The notes under the pieces were generated by a model that was not told the origin of the DNA, made no database searches, and saw nothing but the letters and a program-made list of their open reading frames with translations. A stretch of 32,653 nt of DNA from NCBI GenBank assembly GCA_017408985.1, contig JAFQTO010000047.1, forward strand, positions 1 through 32,653, given 5' to 3'. This DNA is from Clostridia bacterium (GTDB lineage Bacteria > Bacillota > Clostridia > Oscillospirales > Butyricicoccaceae). Positions within the stretch are counted from its first letter, which is position 1; each line of letters starts with the position of its first letter. Shown piece by piece: positions 22,033 to 29,700 of the stretch. The position numbers and the translations under genes are program-made.

Positions 22033-22066
22033 TAAAAAATGCCGCTCCGGAGAGCGGCATTTTATT
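22033..22066 (-). terminator. Terminator of the LysR gene
   Basis: ATGCCGCTC, loop CGGA, GAGCGGCAT with A and T tracts on either side; its right edge meets the LysR stop codon. Confidence 0.8.
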
Positions 22067-22997
22067 ATTGCTCTTGCTTGCTCTTTTCGCCGCCATCTTC
22101 TCCCTGCCATTTTGTGCAGATAAACTCCCTCAGATACTCCTCCGTCTGCACGACGAGCGGGTTTTTGCAGTTCTGTTTCAGGCATATAAAGCTCAGCGGC
22201 GCGTCGGTATGGGGTATCATGGAGATAGCCGCCACTCCGTACCTGCGGGCAAAGGATGCAGGCCCGAGCGCTATTCCCTTTCCGCTGCGCACCAGCACCA
22301 TCATCGCCTCCACGCTGTCCGCTCTGAGCAGACGGGACAGGCGTACACCGTGATTTTCGCACATTCTCCGCATAAACTCGGCATCCAGCGACCCCTCGGG
22401 CCCCGAAATAAACGTCCTGCCCTGCAAAGACGCAAACTCCATCTCCCGATTTTTTGCTTCCGGATCATCAAGGGAGGTGAGGATACACTGCCGCTCATGC
22501 AAAAGCTCCACAGAAAAGAACTTTTCCGGATTTGTGATCATATAGTCGGGGGGCATCTCGTCCAGAGCAAGGATGATCCGTTTTTGCTCCAGCGCTTCCA
22601 GAACATTATGGCCAATATCGGTAATAAAATTGACCTCCACGTCATTGTCCCGCTCAAAAAACGGCACGATCGCCTCAAACAGTCCGTTGGACAGCGCTCT
22701 TGCACCTATTCCTATGCGCAGCCGTCCGCCCATGGAGTTGCCCAGCACTCTGATCTTCTCCTGAAACCGCGCCCAGCTGCCTGCCATTTCTTTGGCTTCT
22801 TTGTAAAACAGCTTTCCCGCATCGGTCATGACCATTCCCTGAGTCTCTCTGTGAAACAGCTCGCACAAAAGCTCCTCTTCCAATCGCTTTATCTGCAGCG
22901 AAAGAGCAGGCTGCGATACAAAAAGCGCGGCAGCTGCACGGGACAGGTTTCCCTTTTCGGCAACCGCGATAAAATATTGCACCTGTGTTATGGTCAT
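22065..22997 (-). CDS. LysR family transcriptional regulator
   Basis: A 310-residue LTTR. The N-terminal winged helix is clear (QVQYFIAVAEKGNLSRAAAA then VSQPALSLQIKRLE, residues 5-40), followed by the linker helix and a two-lobed effector domain (about 90-295). The gene is divergent from the CoA-transferase gene, with overlapping promoters, the typical LTTR arrangement; control of that gene is inferred. The start ATG has a weak GGAAGAG ribosome site. Confidence 0.9.
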   Translation of the reverse strand: MTITQVQYFIAVAEKGNLSRAAAALFVSQPALSLQIKRLEEELLCELFHRETQGMVMTDAGKLFYKEAKEMAGSWARFQEKIRVLGNSMGGRLRIGIGARALSNGLFEAIVPFFERDNDVEVNFITDIGHNVLEALEQKRIILALDEMPPDYMITNPEKFFSVELLHERQCILTSLDDPEAKNREMEFASLQGRTFISGPEGSLDAEFMRRMCENHGVRLSRLLRADSVEAMMVLVRSGKGIALGPASFARRYGVAAISMIPHTDAPLSFICLKQNCKNPLVVQTEEYLREFICTKWQGEDGGEKSKQEQ

Positions 22998-23039
22998 AAT
23001 TATCTCTTCCTTATGGCTATAAGTTTTTGTTATACCTCC

Positions 23040-23068
23040 ATTATAAACCTATATTTCCATTTGTTCAA
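23040..23068 (-). promoter_or_regulatory. Promoter of the LysR gene
   Basis: Minus strand TTGAAC, 17 bases, perfect TATAAT. The -35 box overlaps that of the opposing promoter. Confidence 0.7.
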
Positions 23069-23089
23069 GTCTTATATTATCATTATAAG
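23061..23089 (+). promoter_or_regulatory. Promoter and LysR-type operator of the CoA-transferase gene
   Basis: TTGTTC, 17 bases, TATAAG. The perfect inverted repeat CTTATA-TTATCAT-TATAAG at 23071-23089 covers the -10 box and fits the T-N11-A pattern of LTTR sites. Confidence 0.6.
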
Positions 23090-23133
23090 ATAGAGACGTA
23101 TGAGATTTTTATGCTGCCGCAAGGAGTTATAAT

Positions 23134-24474
23134 ATGAATGTACAACAGGAATACCTGAAAAAGCTGCGCACTCCCGAAGAAGCCGTCAAGGCCGTACGCA
23201 GCGGCGACTGGGTGGACTACGGCTGGAACGCCTGCGCTCCCCACGCTCTTGACAAAGCACTTGCCGCCCGCTACCGCGAGCTTCACGACGTAAAAGTCCG
23301 CGGTGCCGTTCTGATGAAGCTGCCCGCCATACTTACCGTACCCGACACGGCAGACCATTTTATATGGAACTCCTGGCACATGGGCGGTCTTGAGCGTATG
23401 CTTGTGGACGAGGGCATCGCATATTATATCCCCCTGCGCTATTCCGAGCTGCCCCGCTACTACCGTGAGCATATCGAGCCCATCAACGTTGCCATGATAC
23501 AGGTAGCGCCCATGGACGAGCAGGGATATTTCAGCTACGGACTTAATGCATCCCATCTTCAGGCGCTGTTTGAGCGCACCGAGACCATTATACTTGAGGT
23601 CAACCGCAACTACCCCCGCTGCTGCGGCGGCGACAATACACGCATCCACATCAGCCGCGTGGATATGGTGGTTGAGGGCGGCGATCCTCCCCTGAGCCAG
23701 CTGCCCGAAGCTCAGCCCGACGAGGTGGACGAGGCGGTTGCCAATCTTATCGTGCCCCGCATCCGCAACGGCTCATGTCTTCAGCTGGGTATCGGCGGTA
23801 TGCCCAACGCGGTGGGCACCCTGATCGCAAAATCCGACCTGCACGATCTGGGCGTACATTCGGAAATGTACGTTGATGCGTTCGTGGATATGTCTCTGGC
23901 AGGCAAAATCACCGGCAGCAAAAAGAACATCGACACAGGCAAGCAGGTGTACGCATTTGCCGCAGGCGGTCAAAAGCTCTACGACTACCTCCACGAAAAC
24001 CCCGACTGTCTGGCACAGTCGGTTGACTACACCAACGACGCAAGAATAATCTCCCAAATAGACAATTTTGTGTCCATCAACAACGCCGTCAATATCGACC
24101 TGTTCGGTCAGGTCAATGCCGAAAGCGTAGGTCTGCGCCACATCAGCGGCGCGGGCGGTCAGCTGGACTTTGCGCTGGGTGCATATCTGTCCGAAGGCGG
24201 CAAGAGCTTTATCTGCTGCTCGTCCACGGTCACCGACCGCCACGGCGTAAAGCACAGCCGCATCCTGCCCACCCTGCACACGGGCAGTATCGTCACAGAC
24301 ACACGCACAAACGTGCATTTTCTGGTCACCGAATACGGTGTTATCAATCTCAAAGGCGCTACCACATGGGAGCGTGCCGAGAGAATAATCTCTATTGCCC
24401 ATCCCGATTTCCGCGAGCCGCTCATCCGCGACGCCGAACGTATGAAAATCTGGCGCCGCTCCAGCAGAAGATAA
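23134..24474 (+). CDS. Acetyl-CoA hydrolase/transferase family CoA-transferase (butyrate type)
   Basis: A 446-residue class I CoA-transferase, close in pattern to butyryl-CoA:acetate and 4-hydroxybutyrate CoA-transferases. The N-terminal [10 protein letters not shown] segment, [15 protein letters not shown] (122-136), the catalytic glutamate E244 in [11 protein letters not shown], and SGAGGQLDF near 345 are all seen. The C-terminus IWRRSSRR is typical, so the protein is complete. The likely reaction moves CoA from butyryl-CoA to acetate in the last step of butyrate formation; 4-hydroxybutyrate or propionate use cannot be excluded. AAGGAG precedes the ATG. Divergent from the LysR gene. No terminator is seen before the scar at 24484. 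Confidence 0.88.
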   Translation: MNVQQEYLKKLRTPEEAVKAVRSGDWVDYGWNACAPHALDKALAARYRELHDVKVRGAVLMKLPAILTVPDTADHFIWNSWHMGGLERMLVDEGIAYYIPLRYSELPRYYREHIEPINVAMIQVAPMDEQGYFSYGLNASHLQALFERTETIILEVNRNYPRCCGGDNTRIHISRVDMVVEGGDPPLSQLPEAQPDEVDEAVANLIVPRIRNGSCLQLGIGGMPNAVGTLIAKSDLHDLGVHSEMYVDAFVDMSLAGKITGSKKNIDTGKQVYAFAAGGQKLYDYLHENPDCLAQSVDYTNDARIISQIDNFVSINNAVNIDLFGQVNAESVGLRHISGAGGQLDFALGAYLSEGGKSFICCSSTVTDRHGVKHSRILPTLHTGSIVTDTRTNVHFLVTEYGVINLKGATTWERAERIISIAHPDFREPLIRDAERMKIWRRSSRR

Positions 24475-24489
24475 GCAATATTTTTCCCT

Positions 24490-24538
24490 ATATGCGAAGC
24501 ATATATCATACACGACCGCAGGGAACGGATATCATTGA
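24490..24538. repeat. ATATC-type palindromic element, truncated copy 4
   Basis: Only the right part is present: ATGC-GAA-GCAT hairpin, ATATCAT linker, a shortened ACGACCGCA and the end GGGAACGGATATCATTGAG. It starts 15 bases after the CoA-transferase stop. Confidence 0.65.
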
Positions 24539-24548
24539 GCAGGAGCAA

Positions 24549-24590
24549 GGATACGTAATCCAGGCCGATCTCGTGGCAGAACTCGACGGA
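24549..24590 (-). pseudogene. Copied 42-base fragment of ppdK
   Basis: Identical over 42 bases to 30350-30391, which encodes part of the C-terminus of pyruvate phosphate dikinase (SVEFCHEIGLDY). On the minus strand it still reads these residues but soon enters the palindromic element. It joins directly to the next fragment. Confidence 0.8.
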
Positions 24591-24830
24591 CGCTGGATGC
24601 CCCCCGCATATGAGAAGAACCCCAAAGCCACCGGCCACGACGGCATGGATTATGCTATGCTGGATCATTTCTTTGAGGCGGTACGCAGCGGCGGCGAGGC
24701 CCCCATCTCGGTCAAAGAAGGCCTTATCATGACCCTGCCCGGCATCTATGCCGAAGAATCGGCCAAGCGCGGCGGCGAAGTTCTGCGTATGCGCTACCCC
24801 TGGGACGAGGACTGGAAAACAGAGTGGTAA
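24591..24830 (+). pseudogene. C-terminal remnant of a Gfo/Idh/MocA-type oxidoreductase
   Basis: About 79 codons ending in a stop: WMPP..., ATGHDGMDYAMLDHFFEAV, APISVKEGLIMTLPGIYAEES and a final RYPWDEDW. This pattern matches the C-terminus of NAD-dependent Gfo/Idh/MocA dehydrogenases of about 350-400 residues. The N-terminal Rossmann domain is absent; the DNA upstream is the ppdK fragment and a palindromic element. The family call is from recall of the motif pattern and is moderately sure. Confidence 0.65.
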
Positions 24831-24887
24831 AAGGCCGCCGAGCGCAAAATCGCGGTGTCTGCTGCCCCACGATCACTGCATAAAAAC

Positions 24888-24928
24888 AAAAACGGAGATC
24901 CCTCACAAAAAGAGGGCCTCCGTTTTTT
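24888..24928 (+). terminator. Terminator after the oxidoreductase remnant
   Basis: AAAAACGGAG pairs with CTCCGTTTTTT around an inner CCCTC/GAGGG stem, followed by T residues. It may be the original terminator of the lost gene. Confidence 0.8.
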
Positions 24929-24994
24929 GTGTATGTATAGCAATACGCGCAATCTCCCGTCCCTTTAGTATAAATCCACAGCGGCGGTCTCCTC

Positions 24995-25125
24995 TCCAAA
25001 GCCTTCCCCTTGATGGGTAGCGAAGCGGCGACGCGGTGTTGAATGACAGTCCGGTGGACTGTCAGACCCGCGGCGTGACCGAGCCGCAGCGAGACAGGTG
25101 GCAGCCGAAGGCTGACGGATGAGGT
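24995..25125. repeat. Dispersed hairpins before the PH-like gene
   Basis: TGACAGTCC-GGT-GGACTGTCA (25048-25068) and CAGCC-GAA-GGCTG (25101-25113) lie in a GC-rich stretch containing GGATGAGGTGACA, which resembles repeats common between genes in gut Firmicutes. No reading frame is supported. Confidence 0.5.
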
Positions 25126-25131
25126 GACAAA

Positions 25132-25608
25132 CTACCTTTTCTTGCCTATGCCATTTAAGATGGTGCCTTTAACACCCTGTTCAAGTACACCCTTGATAGT
25201 TCCTCTGGTATCCAAACCCAAGGTATCATCAACCAGAGTAAAAGCATCTTTGATTTTATTGGAGCTTCGTTTTGCAAGCGTAGTTCCTGTTACTGCATCG
25301 ACAATCTTTCCGGTAAACTTCCTCGCTTCAAGCATACCAGAAAATACGATAGTGAGGTTCTTTTCTACTGTCTGTACTTCAACCTCGGATCCTTTCTGCT
25401 TAATTTGAGCAGCATCGTTATAGAACTTGACACTTTCGAGCGGGATTATATCAACAAGTTCACGCTCTTTCTTGAACAATCCCTTTTCCTTCTCAAAGAC
25501 CAATTTCTGCGAAGTCAATGTCATCAGAAAATTGCCCTTGTATACCTTGCAAGTAACTGCACCTTCATACAGGACAACTTCTTCCGGCTGTAATTCATAG
25601 TTTGCCAT
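25132..25608 (-). CDS. PH-like domain protein of unknown function
   Basis: A 158-residue protein. Residues 1-95 alternate short strands (EEVVLYEGAVTCKVYKG, then LTSQKLVFEKEKG, then DIIPLESVKFY) in the pattern of bacterial pleckstrin-homology proteins, which typically carry out protein or membrane scaffolding. The C-terminal 60 residues are rich in Gly, Thr and Lys (VKGTILNGIGKKR). There is no signal peptide or membrane segment. AGGAGG lies upstream of the ATG. No operon partner is evident. The fold call is from pattern only. Confidence 0.7.
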   Translation of the reverse strand: MANYELQPEEVVLYEGAVTCKVYKGNFLMTLTSQKLVFEKEKGLFKKERELVDIIPLESVKFYNDAAQIKQKGSEVEVQTVEKNLTIVFSGMLEARKFTGKIVDAVTGTTLAKRSSNKIKDAFTLVDDTLGLDTRGTIKGVLEQGVKGTILNGIGKKR

Positions 25609-25713
25609 AGTATCCTCCTAATGTATGTATTAAGCATAAGAGCAATTGTATTTTTCGCGAATTTATACTACCTTCTATGCACTGGTTATGGGGCTTTCCT
25701 TCATGTGTGTTCA

Positions 25714-25739
25714 GGGAGGCAGAGGGCTGCCTCCCCTAC
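25714..25739 (-). repeat. GTAG-footed REP-like hairpin f
   Basis: Minus strand GTAG then a perfect 9-bp stem, GGGAGGCAG, loop CCCT, CTGCCTCCC. It lies just beyond the end of amidotransferase paralog 2. Confidence 0.65.
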
Positions 25740-25768
25740 AATTCGTGTGCCACCTTAGCTCTACCCGA

Positions 25769-26818
25769 TCAGTCCTTCACCTGCAGCCAGAACACGGGTG
25801 CTCTCAGCTCTTCGGTCTGACCTTCGATGTATTTCGTCTCCACTTTCAGCCTGCCCTGTCTATGCAGTTCGCTGATCACCTGATAGGCCACCGTGCCGCG
25901 CTGGGTGCAGTCGGCTTTGGGATATAATTCATTGAGTACGTCGCTCCAGCCGATCTTGGTAAAAGGCATGGGTGTGCGGAGTTTTTCTTCGATATACTCA
26001 TAGGCCTTTGCCATAACCTGAGGTGTGATGGGCGCAACTGTCGCGGGAGCGTGGACAAAAGGCGCTGCCTCGAACTTGTTGCGATAGACCTTGCCGTAGC
26101 TCATGGGCGGCAGCAGGGTGTAGTTGCAAGTCTCCTCCGCAAAAGCCAGCGGCGCGGTGGACATATATGCGCCGTGGTCGCAGAAGCCCACGTGCATGGG
26201 CATACACAGTCGGGCAAAGCAGATCGCCTCGGGCTCTGTGAGCGACAGCACCAGACTTACCGCCTCTGCGGGGATCTCGCTGAAAACCTCCTGCATGGCG
26301 AATGCGGCATCCATACCGTTCGCGATCTTGTCGCACACCATCTGGCACCGAACGTCGTTGCTGTGGACCTTGGAGCCGTCGGGCATAGTGACGTTGCCGA
26401 TTACGTTGTTATGGCTCTTGAGGGTGTAGCCGCGCTCCTGCATCCTGAGTGCGGCACCGGGGATCCTGGTCACAATATCCTGCCCAAACACACCGCCGCA
26501 GCCGTTGAGGATCAGCGCGGTCTGTGTCTCGCCGCCGATCTCGGCGGTAAAAGGATGCCCCATCTCGGCAAAATCGCTCTTGACGTTGCCGGGTGTGCGG
26601 CTGTGAATAAAGCCGATGGTGCCGGGCAGCTCGAGGGCATCAGTGGTATTCAGCAGACGCTCCAGATCGCCCGCAACCTTGGCGCTGTAGATCCTGCCCT
26701 CATGAATGGTGGCGATTCCGGTATAAAAACCGCCGTCCAGACCCTCCAGCCTGCCCATCATATCCACAAGAATGGGGGCGGCTCTTTTGGTGCCGTTATA
26801 TGCAGCAATGGTACACAT
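25769..26818 (-). CDS. Stand-alone class II glutamine amidotransferase, paralog 2
   Basis: A 349-residue relative of the protein at 2805-3887 with the same plan: MCTIAAYNG with Cys2 nucleophile, YTGIAT near 32-37, H72-S-R74, N105-G106 oxyanion hole and a C-terminal winged-helix-like end (VISELHRQGRLKVETKY). The two differ most in the middle. No second catalytic domain is present. The start at 26818 is required by Cys2 and has GGGAGG upstream; the 32 extra codons of the longer frame cross the promoter. Function unknown: ammonia may be given to a separate partner, or the domain may hydrolyse another amide. Confidence 0.82.
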   Translation of the reverse strand: MCTIAAYNGTKRAAPILVDMMGRLEGLDGGFYTGIATIHEGRIYSAKVAGDLERLLNTTDALELPGTIGFIHSRTPGNVKSDFAEMGHPFTAEIGGETQTALILNGCGGVFGQDIVTRIPGAALRMQERGYTLKSHNNVIGNVTMPDGSKVHSNDVRCQMVCDKIANGMDAAFAMQEVFSEIPAEAVSLVLSLTEPEAICFARLCMPMHVGFCDHGAYMSTAPLAFAEETCNYTLLPPMSYGKVYRNKFEAAPFVHAPATVAPITPQVMAKAYEYIEEKLRTPMPFTKIGWSDVLNELYPKADCTQRGTVAYQVISELHRQGRLKVETKYIEGQTEELRAPVFWLQVKD

Positions 26819-26860
26819 AGTTGTGTCCTCCCTGTTGTTTGATATATGTCGGTCAAAAAT

Positions 26861-26889
26861 ATTATAAACCTGCAGGAATGTCAGTTCAA
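26861..26889 (-). promoter_or_regulatory. Promoter of amidotransferase paralog 2
   Basis: Minus strand TTGAAC, 17 bases, perfect TATAAT. Confidence 0.75.
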
Positions 26890-26942
26890 GCCAAAAATCC
26901 TCCCCCGCAAACAAAAAACCGCCCGCAAACGGGCGTACACAT

Positions 26943-27118
26943 TAACTAAGTTTGCCCCAAGCGGCAAGTGAAGTTTACCGCACCGGTGAAGTTATCCTGC
27001 GGATAGTGAAGTTTTGCCTATGGCAAAGTGGGCAAACTTAACTTCACTCGTGCACTTGCACGAACTTCACTGCAAAGCAACTTCACTTTCGCGCCGGCCT
27101 AAACTTCACTCTAACTGT
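26943..27118. repeat. Hairpin array with GTGAAGTT/AACTTCAC linkers
   Basis: Small hairpins GCC/GGC, ACCG/CGGT, ATCC-TGC-GGAT and TTTGCC-TAT-GGCAAA are joined by GTGAAGTT. After about 27040 the linker appears in the opposite sense, AACTTCAC, joining TGCACT-like, TGC-AAA-GCA and GCGCC hairpins. AAGTTTGCCC at 26948 and GGGCAAACTT near 27030 are inverted. It fills most of the gap between two minus-strand genes; no frame is supported. Confidence 0.75.
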
Positions 27119-27144
27119 CGGGAAATATAACCAAAACAGCGCAA

Positions 27145-27187
27145 AAACACTTATGACAACCGATTTTGACCGTTATCATAAGTGTTT
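27145..27187 (-). terminator. Terminator overlapping the end of the 27176-27736 gene
   Basis: Arms AAACACTTATGA (27145-27156) and TCATAAGTGTTT (27176-27187) are perfect. The right arm includes the stop codon and last codons of the gene. On the minus strand a T5 run follows. Confidence 0.75.
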
Positions 27188-27736
27188 CTCACAAACCTCG
27201 CCGATAAGATTGCCGTCCATGTCCAGCACGTAATGCCATCCCGCCCAATCGCGGCAATGGATCGAGCCGTTGTCTGTCCAAAAACACTCTTCCCCGTTGG
27301 CTCGGGTAAAAATATCCCTGCCGTCAAACACCCACATCCGCTTCAGGCTGTTATCGTATCCAAAAATACTGCATTCGCCTTTGAGGATATACCTTTTTCC
27401 GCACCTGCGGATACCCTGCAGACCTCCGATATTTTCACACTCAACGCGGTTTATAATTATCCGATTGTTCAGGTCAATTTGCACTATCGAGTCAAAAAGA
27501 ATAACGGTCAGGATATCGTCCTCCAATACCGCACATTCTTCTCCGCCCGACAAAAGATGATCGGTCAACGCGAACCTGTATTTGTCCCCGTTTGCACAGT
27601 CCACCTCTATCAGTCGGGCACAAAAGAAGTCCTGCTCCCAAGCGTCTTCGGCCCGAAACCAAACCGGATACCCGTCCAAAACGGGTGTTGCCTCCATCGA
27701 CAACCTGACAGTATACCGCCCGTTGACCAAAATCAT
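27176..27736 (-). CDS. Protein of unknown function, predicted beta-rich
   Basis: A 186-residue protein that I do not recognise. Alternating hydrophobic strands with many Asp, Gly and Trp (VWFRAEDAWEQDFF, then WVFDGRDIFTRANGE, then WHYVLDMDGNLIG) suggest a beta-sandwich or propeller-like fold. Cysteines are frequent but in no clear metal motif. There is no signal peptide. The ATG at 27736 is preferred over a GTG nine bases earlier because AGGTGA stands before the ATG. It has its own terminator and is flanked by repeat arrays on both sides. Confidence 0.65.
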   Translation of the reverse strand: MILVNGRYTVRLSMEATPVLDGYPVWFRAEDAWEQDFFCARLIEVDCANGDKYRFALTDHLLSGGEECAVLEDDILTVILFDSIVQIDLNNRIIINRVECENIGGLQGIRRCGKRYILKGECSIFGYDNSLKRMWVFDGRDIFTRANGEECFWTDNGSIHCRDWAGWHYVLDMDGNLIGEVCEKHL

Positions 27737-27886
27737 CCCTCTCACCTCTCGGTTACATTATATCACACCGTGTATTTAATAGAAAGAGGTACATTGGCAC
27801 GCGGCAGGAGCAAATTCGCGCAGCTTGTCGGTCACGTTCGCGCCGCTTCGCTGCCCTGCCCTGCATACCCGATCTGCGGCACCGTC

Positions 27887-27911
27887 GTAGGGCGGGGGTT
27901 TATCTCCCGCC
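27887..27911 (+). repeat. GTAG-footed REP-like hairpin g
   Basis: GTAG then GGCGGG, G:T, G, loop TTTAT, C, T, CCCGCC. It stands alone between the unknown-function gene and the composite repeat. Confidence 0.55.
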
Positions 27912-28046
27912 GCCTGATGAATCGGTCGGCTGCTCGGGCACCCTGCGGCAAATATGATATATCCGTTCCCCTCATACGCGAAGCGTATATCATATGCGAA
28001 GCATATATCATATCGCCTCCGCGATATATCATCCGTCGCCGCAGGC

Positions 28047-28152
28047 GAATGAGCGTAAGCGAAGCGCGGTGAGTACCGCGCAAGACGTAGGAAGGGCTGC
28101 GCCCGACCGAAGTCTATTAAATCGGGGTCCCCACAAGACCTGTCTTGTGGGG
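28047..28152 (-). repeat. Three-hairpin intergenic element, copy 3
   Basis: Minus strand: CCCCACAAGAC/GTCTTGTGGGG (28129-28152), an AGAC...GTCT middle hairpin with inner GGGC-GCA-GCCC, GCGCGG-TACTCA-CCGCGC (28064-28081) and GCTTACGCTC. Middle stem subtype as copy 2. Confidence 0.8.
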
Positions 28153-28159
28153 AGGTGCT

Positions 28160-28269
28160 GCAGGCGAATGAGCGTAAGCGAAGCGCGGTGAGTACCGCGC
28201 AAGATATTACCGAATTGATTTCGGTAATATCTAATAAATCGGGGCCCCCGCGGGACTTGTCCCGTGGGG
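28160..28269 (-). repeat. Three-hairpin intergenic element, copy 4
   Basis: Minus strand: the first stem is CCCC-G/A-CGGGAC type (28246-28269), changed on both sides relative to copies 1-3. The middle stem is a perfect 13-bp AGATATTACCGAA/TTCGGTAATATCT (28202-28232), and the third is GCGCGG-TACTCA-CCGCGC (28183-28200). It is tandem to copy 3 with only a few bases between. Confidence 0.8.
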
Positions 28270-28311
28270 AGTATATATCATCCGTGACCGCAGGGAACGG
28301 ATATCATTGCA

Positions 28312-28350
28312 ATAAAAAATCCGTCGAGGTTTCCCTCGACGGATTTTATT
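28312..28350 (-). terminator. Terminator downstream of the fic gene
   Basis: ATCCGTCGAGG, loop TTTC, CCTCGACGGAT with A and T tracts on either side, so bidirectional. It is 55 bases past the fic stop and abuts the end of ATATC copy 5. Confidence 0.75.
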
Positions 28351-28405
28351 ATTGGTCTTACTTGCAGCCTGCGAGGCTATGCGTGTAAAAGGGAAATATT
28401 AAACA

Positions 28406-29608
28406 TCATTCCGTTAATAAGGATAAATCCAAAGCATACTGATATGCTCGCTCTCCCCTTTTTTCAGAAAGCACATTAGCCTTGCGAACTTTTTCCAAAC
28501 GTTTATCTACCGTAGACAGGCTGATTTTCAATTCGTCACATAGTTTCTTTTTTGTAATGCCTTTGTCTGAAAAGAGTGTTGTTTGAAGCAGAATGTCAGA
28601 AAACTTTTTATCTTCGTCCGAGAAAGCATTTACTTCATAGATCTTTTTTATTAATTTACGATAATGCAAAAGCGAATTTCGTCTTTTTTCTAATGCTTCA
28701 TACAATTTTTCAAACGATTCACAAACAATTGTGAGGAACATAATAATAAAAGGCGTTAAATCACCGCGATTTTTTGTGTCATTACACTCTTGGAAAGCCT
28801 TATAATATTTACTGAGATTTTCCTTAATCGTGTAAGAAAGCCTGTATCCAATAAGGAAATCGAACTCTTGCGCTAACAAATAACTGCTTATAAATCTTGA
28901 TGTTCGACCATTGCCATCATAAAACGGATGGGTGTATCCAAAAAGATAATGAAAAATAGAAATACGAACCAAAATAGGTATTTCCGAATCATTGAGAACA
29001 TGTAACGCTTGCTCCATCTGTTCAATTATTTTTGATTCAGGATAAGCGCCACGGTGTATAACTCTTTGTGCTGAGTTCGCCACTTCCGCTAGTCCTTTTC
29101 TAAATATTTCACCATCCGGCACGTTATCAGCAGCGTCCTCTTTTACTTCATTTAATACGAGTTCGTCATAGATACATCTTATATCAGTACAGGATTTAAG
29201 AGATAAATCTTCCTCGCTCAACATACTGTATTTTTGCACCAGACCGCGAAAACGCACATTTTTTTTACTAGTATTAATTGAATCTAAAACAGCCGATAAC
29301 TCACTCCGTGTACTGTATACATGCTCAATGTCACAAGATAGTTTGATTTCGTCAATCAAACATTTCATTGCAAACTGTGTAAGTGCGGCCATAGGTAGGT
29401 TTTCTCTGATTAACGATACCTTTTTGTCCAAAACCATAATACGAGTACTCAAATCATAGATGTCCGGGCATAAACAATAAAAAGCTTGATTACCCTGTAT
29501 TAAGATAGGCAAAAGCCGTGTTGACTCAGAAGATTTTCGTTGTTCATACAATTTTGTGTACTCATCTTTATCTTTGTAATAAAGATGCGATAAAATAATA
29601 TAACCCAT
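28406..29608 (-). CDS. Fic family protein (probable AMP transferase)
   Basis: A 400-residue Fic protein. The catalytic loop HPFYDGNGRTSR (227-238) is complete, including the histidine base and phosphate-anchoring residues, so AMP transfer from ATP to a target protein hydroxyl is expected. Upstream, S91-C-D-I-E95-H resembles the class II inhibitory motif S/T-xxx-E-G/N but has His at the last position. The C-terminal 60 residues form a winged-helix (ITKKKLCDELKISLSTVDKRL). The gene is visibly AT-rich compared with its neighbours, which suggests transfer. No antitoxin gene is adjacent. AGAGG precedes the ATG; a promoter and operator-like repeat lie upstream. The target is unknown. Confidence 0.92.
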   Translation of the reverse strand: MGYIILSHLYYKDKDEYTKLYEQRKSSESTRLLPILIQGNQAFYCLCPDIYDLSTRIMVLDKKVSLIRENLPMAALTQFAMKCLIDEIKLSCDIEHVYSTRSELSAVLDSINTSKKNVRFRGLVQKYSMLSEEDLSLKSCTDIRCIYDELVLNEVKEDAADNVPDGEIFRKGLAEVANSAQRVIHRGAYPESKIIEQMEQALHVLNDSEIPILVRISIFHYLFGYTHPFYDGNGRTSRFISSYLLAQEFDFLIGYRLSYTIKENLSKYYKAFQECNDTKNRGDLTPFIIMFLTIVCESFEKLYEALEKRRNSLLHYRKLIKKIYEVNAFSDEDKKFSDILLQTTLFSDKGITKKKLCDELKISLSTVDKRLEKVRKANVLSEKRGERAYQYALDLSLLTE

Positions 29609-29659
29609 GATTAACCTCTGTTTTCTTAAAAATAACTAACAAAACATAGCAACAATATA

Positions 29660-29696
29660 TTAAGTTAGTTAAAATTGCTATTTTTAACTAACTTAA
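29660..29696 (-). promoter_or_regulatory. Operator-like inverted repeat upstream of fic
   Basis: TTAAGTTAGTTAAAA and its exact reverse complement are separated by 7 bases, between the promoter and the start codon. A further half site, AACTAAC, lies at 29634-29640. The winged-helix end of the Fic protein makes autoregulation possible, but this is inference. Confidence 0.55.
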
Positions 29697-29700
29697 TACA

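Larger units (their letters stand above)
27950..28310. repeat. ATATC-type palindromic element, copy 5, interrupted
   Basis: The left part (27950-28032) has ATATCCGTTCCC, TACGC-GAA-GCGTA, ATGC-GAA-GCAT and CGCCTCCGCG hairpins with ATATCAT linkers. The right end (about 28270-28310) has ATATCATCCGTGACCGCAG and GGGAACGGATATCATTGCAAT. Two three-hairpin elements lie between, so the element looks split by insertion. Confidence 0.7.
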
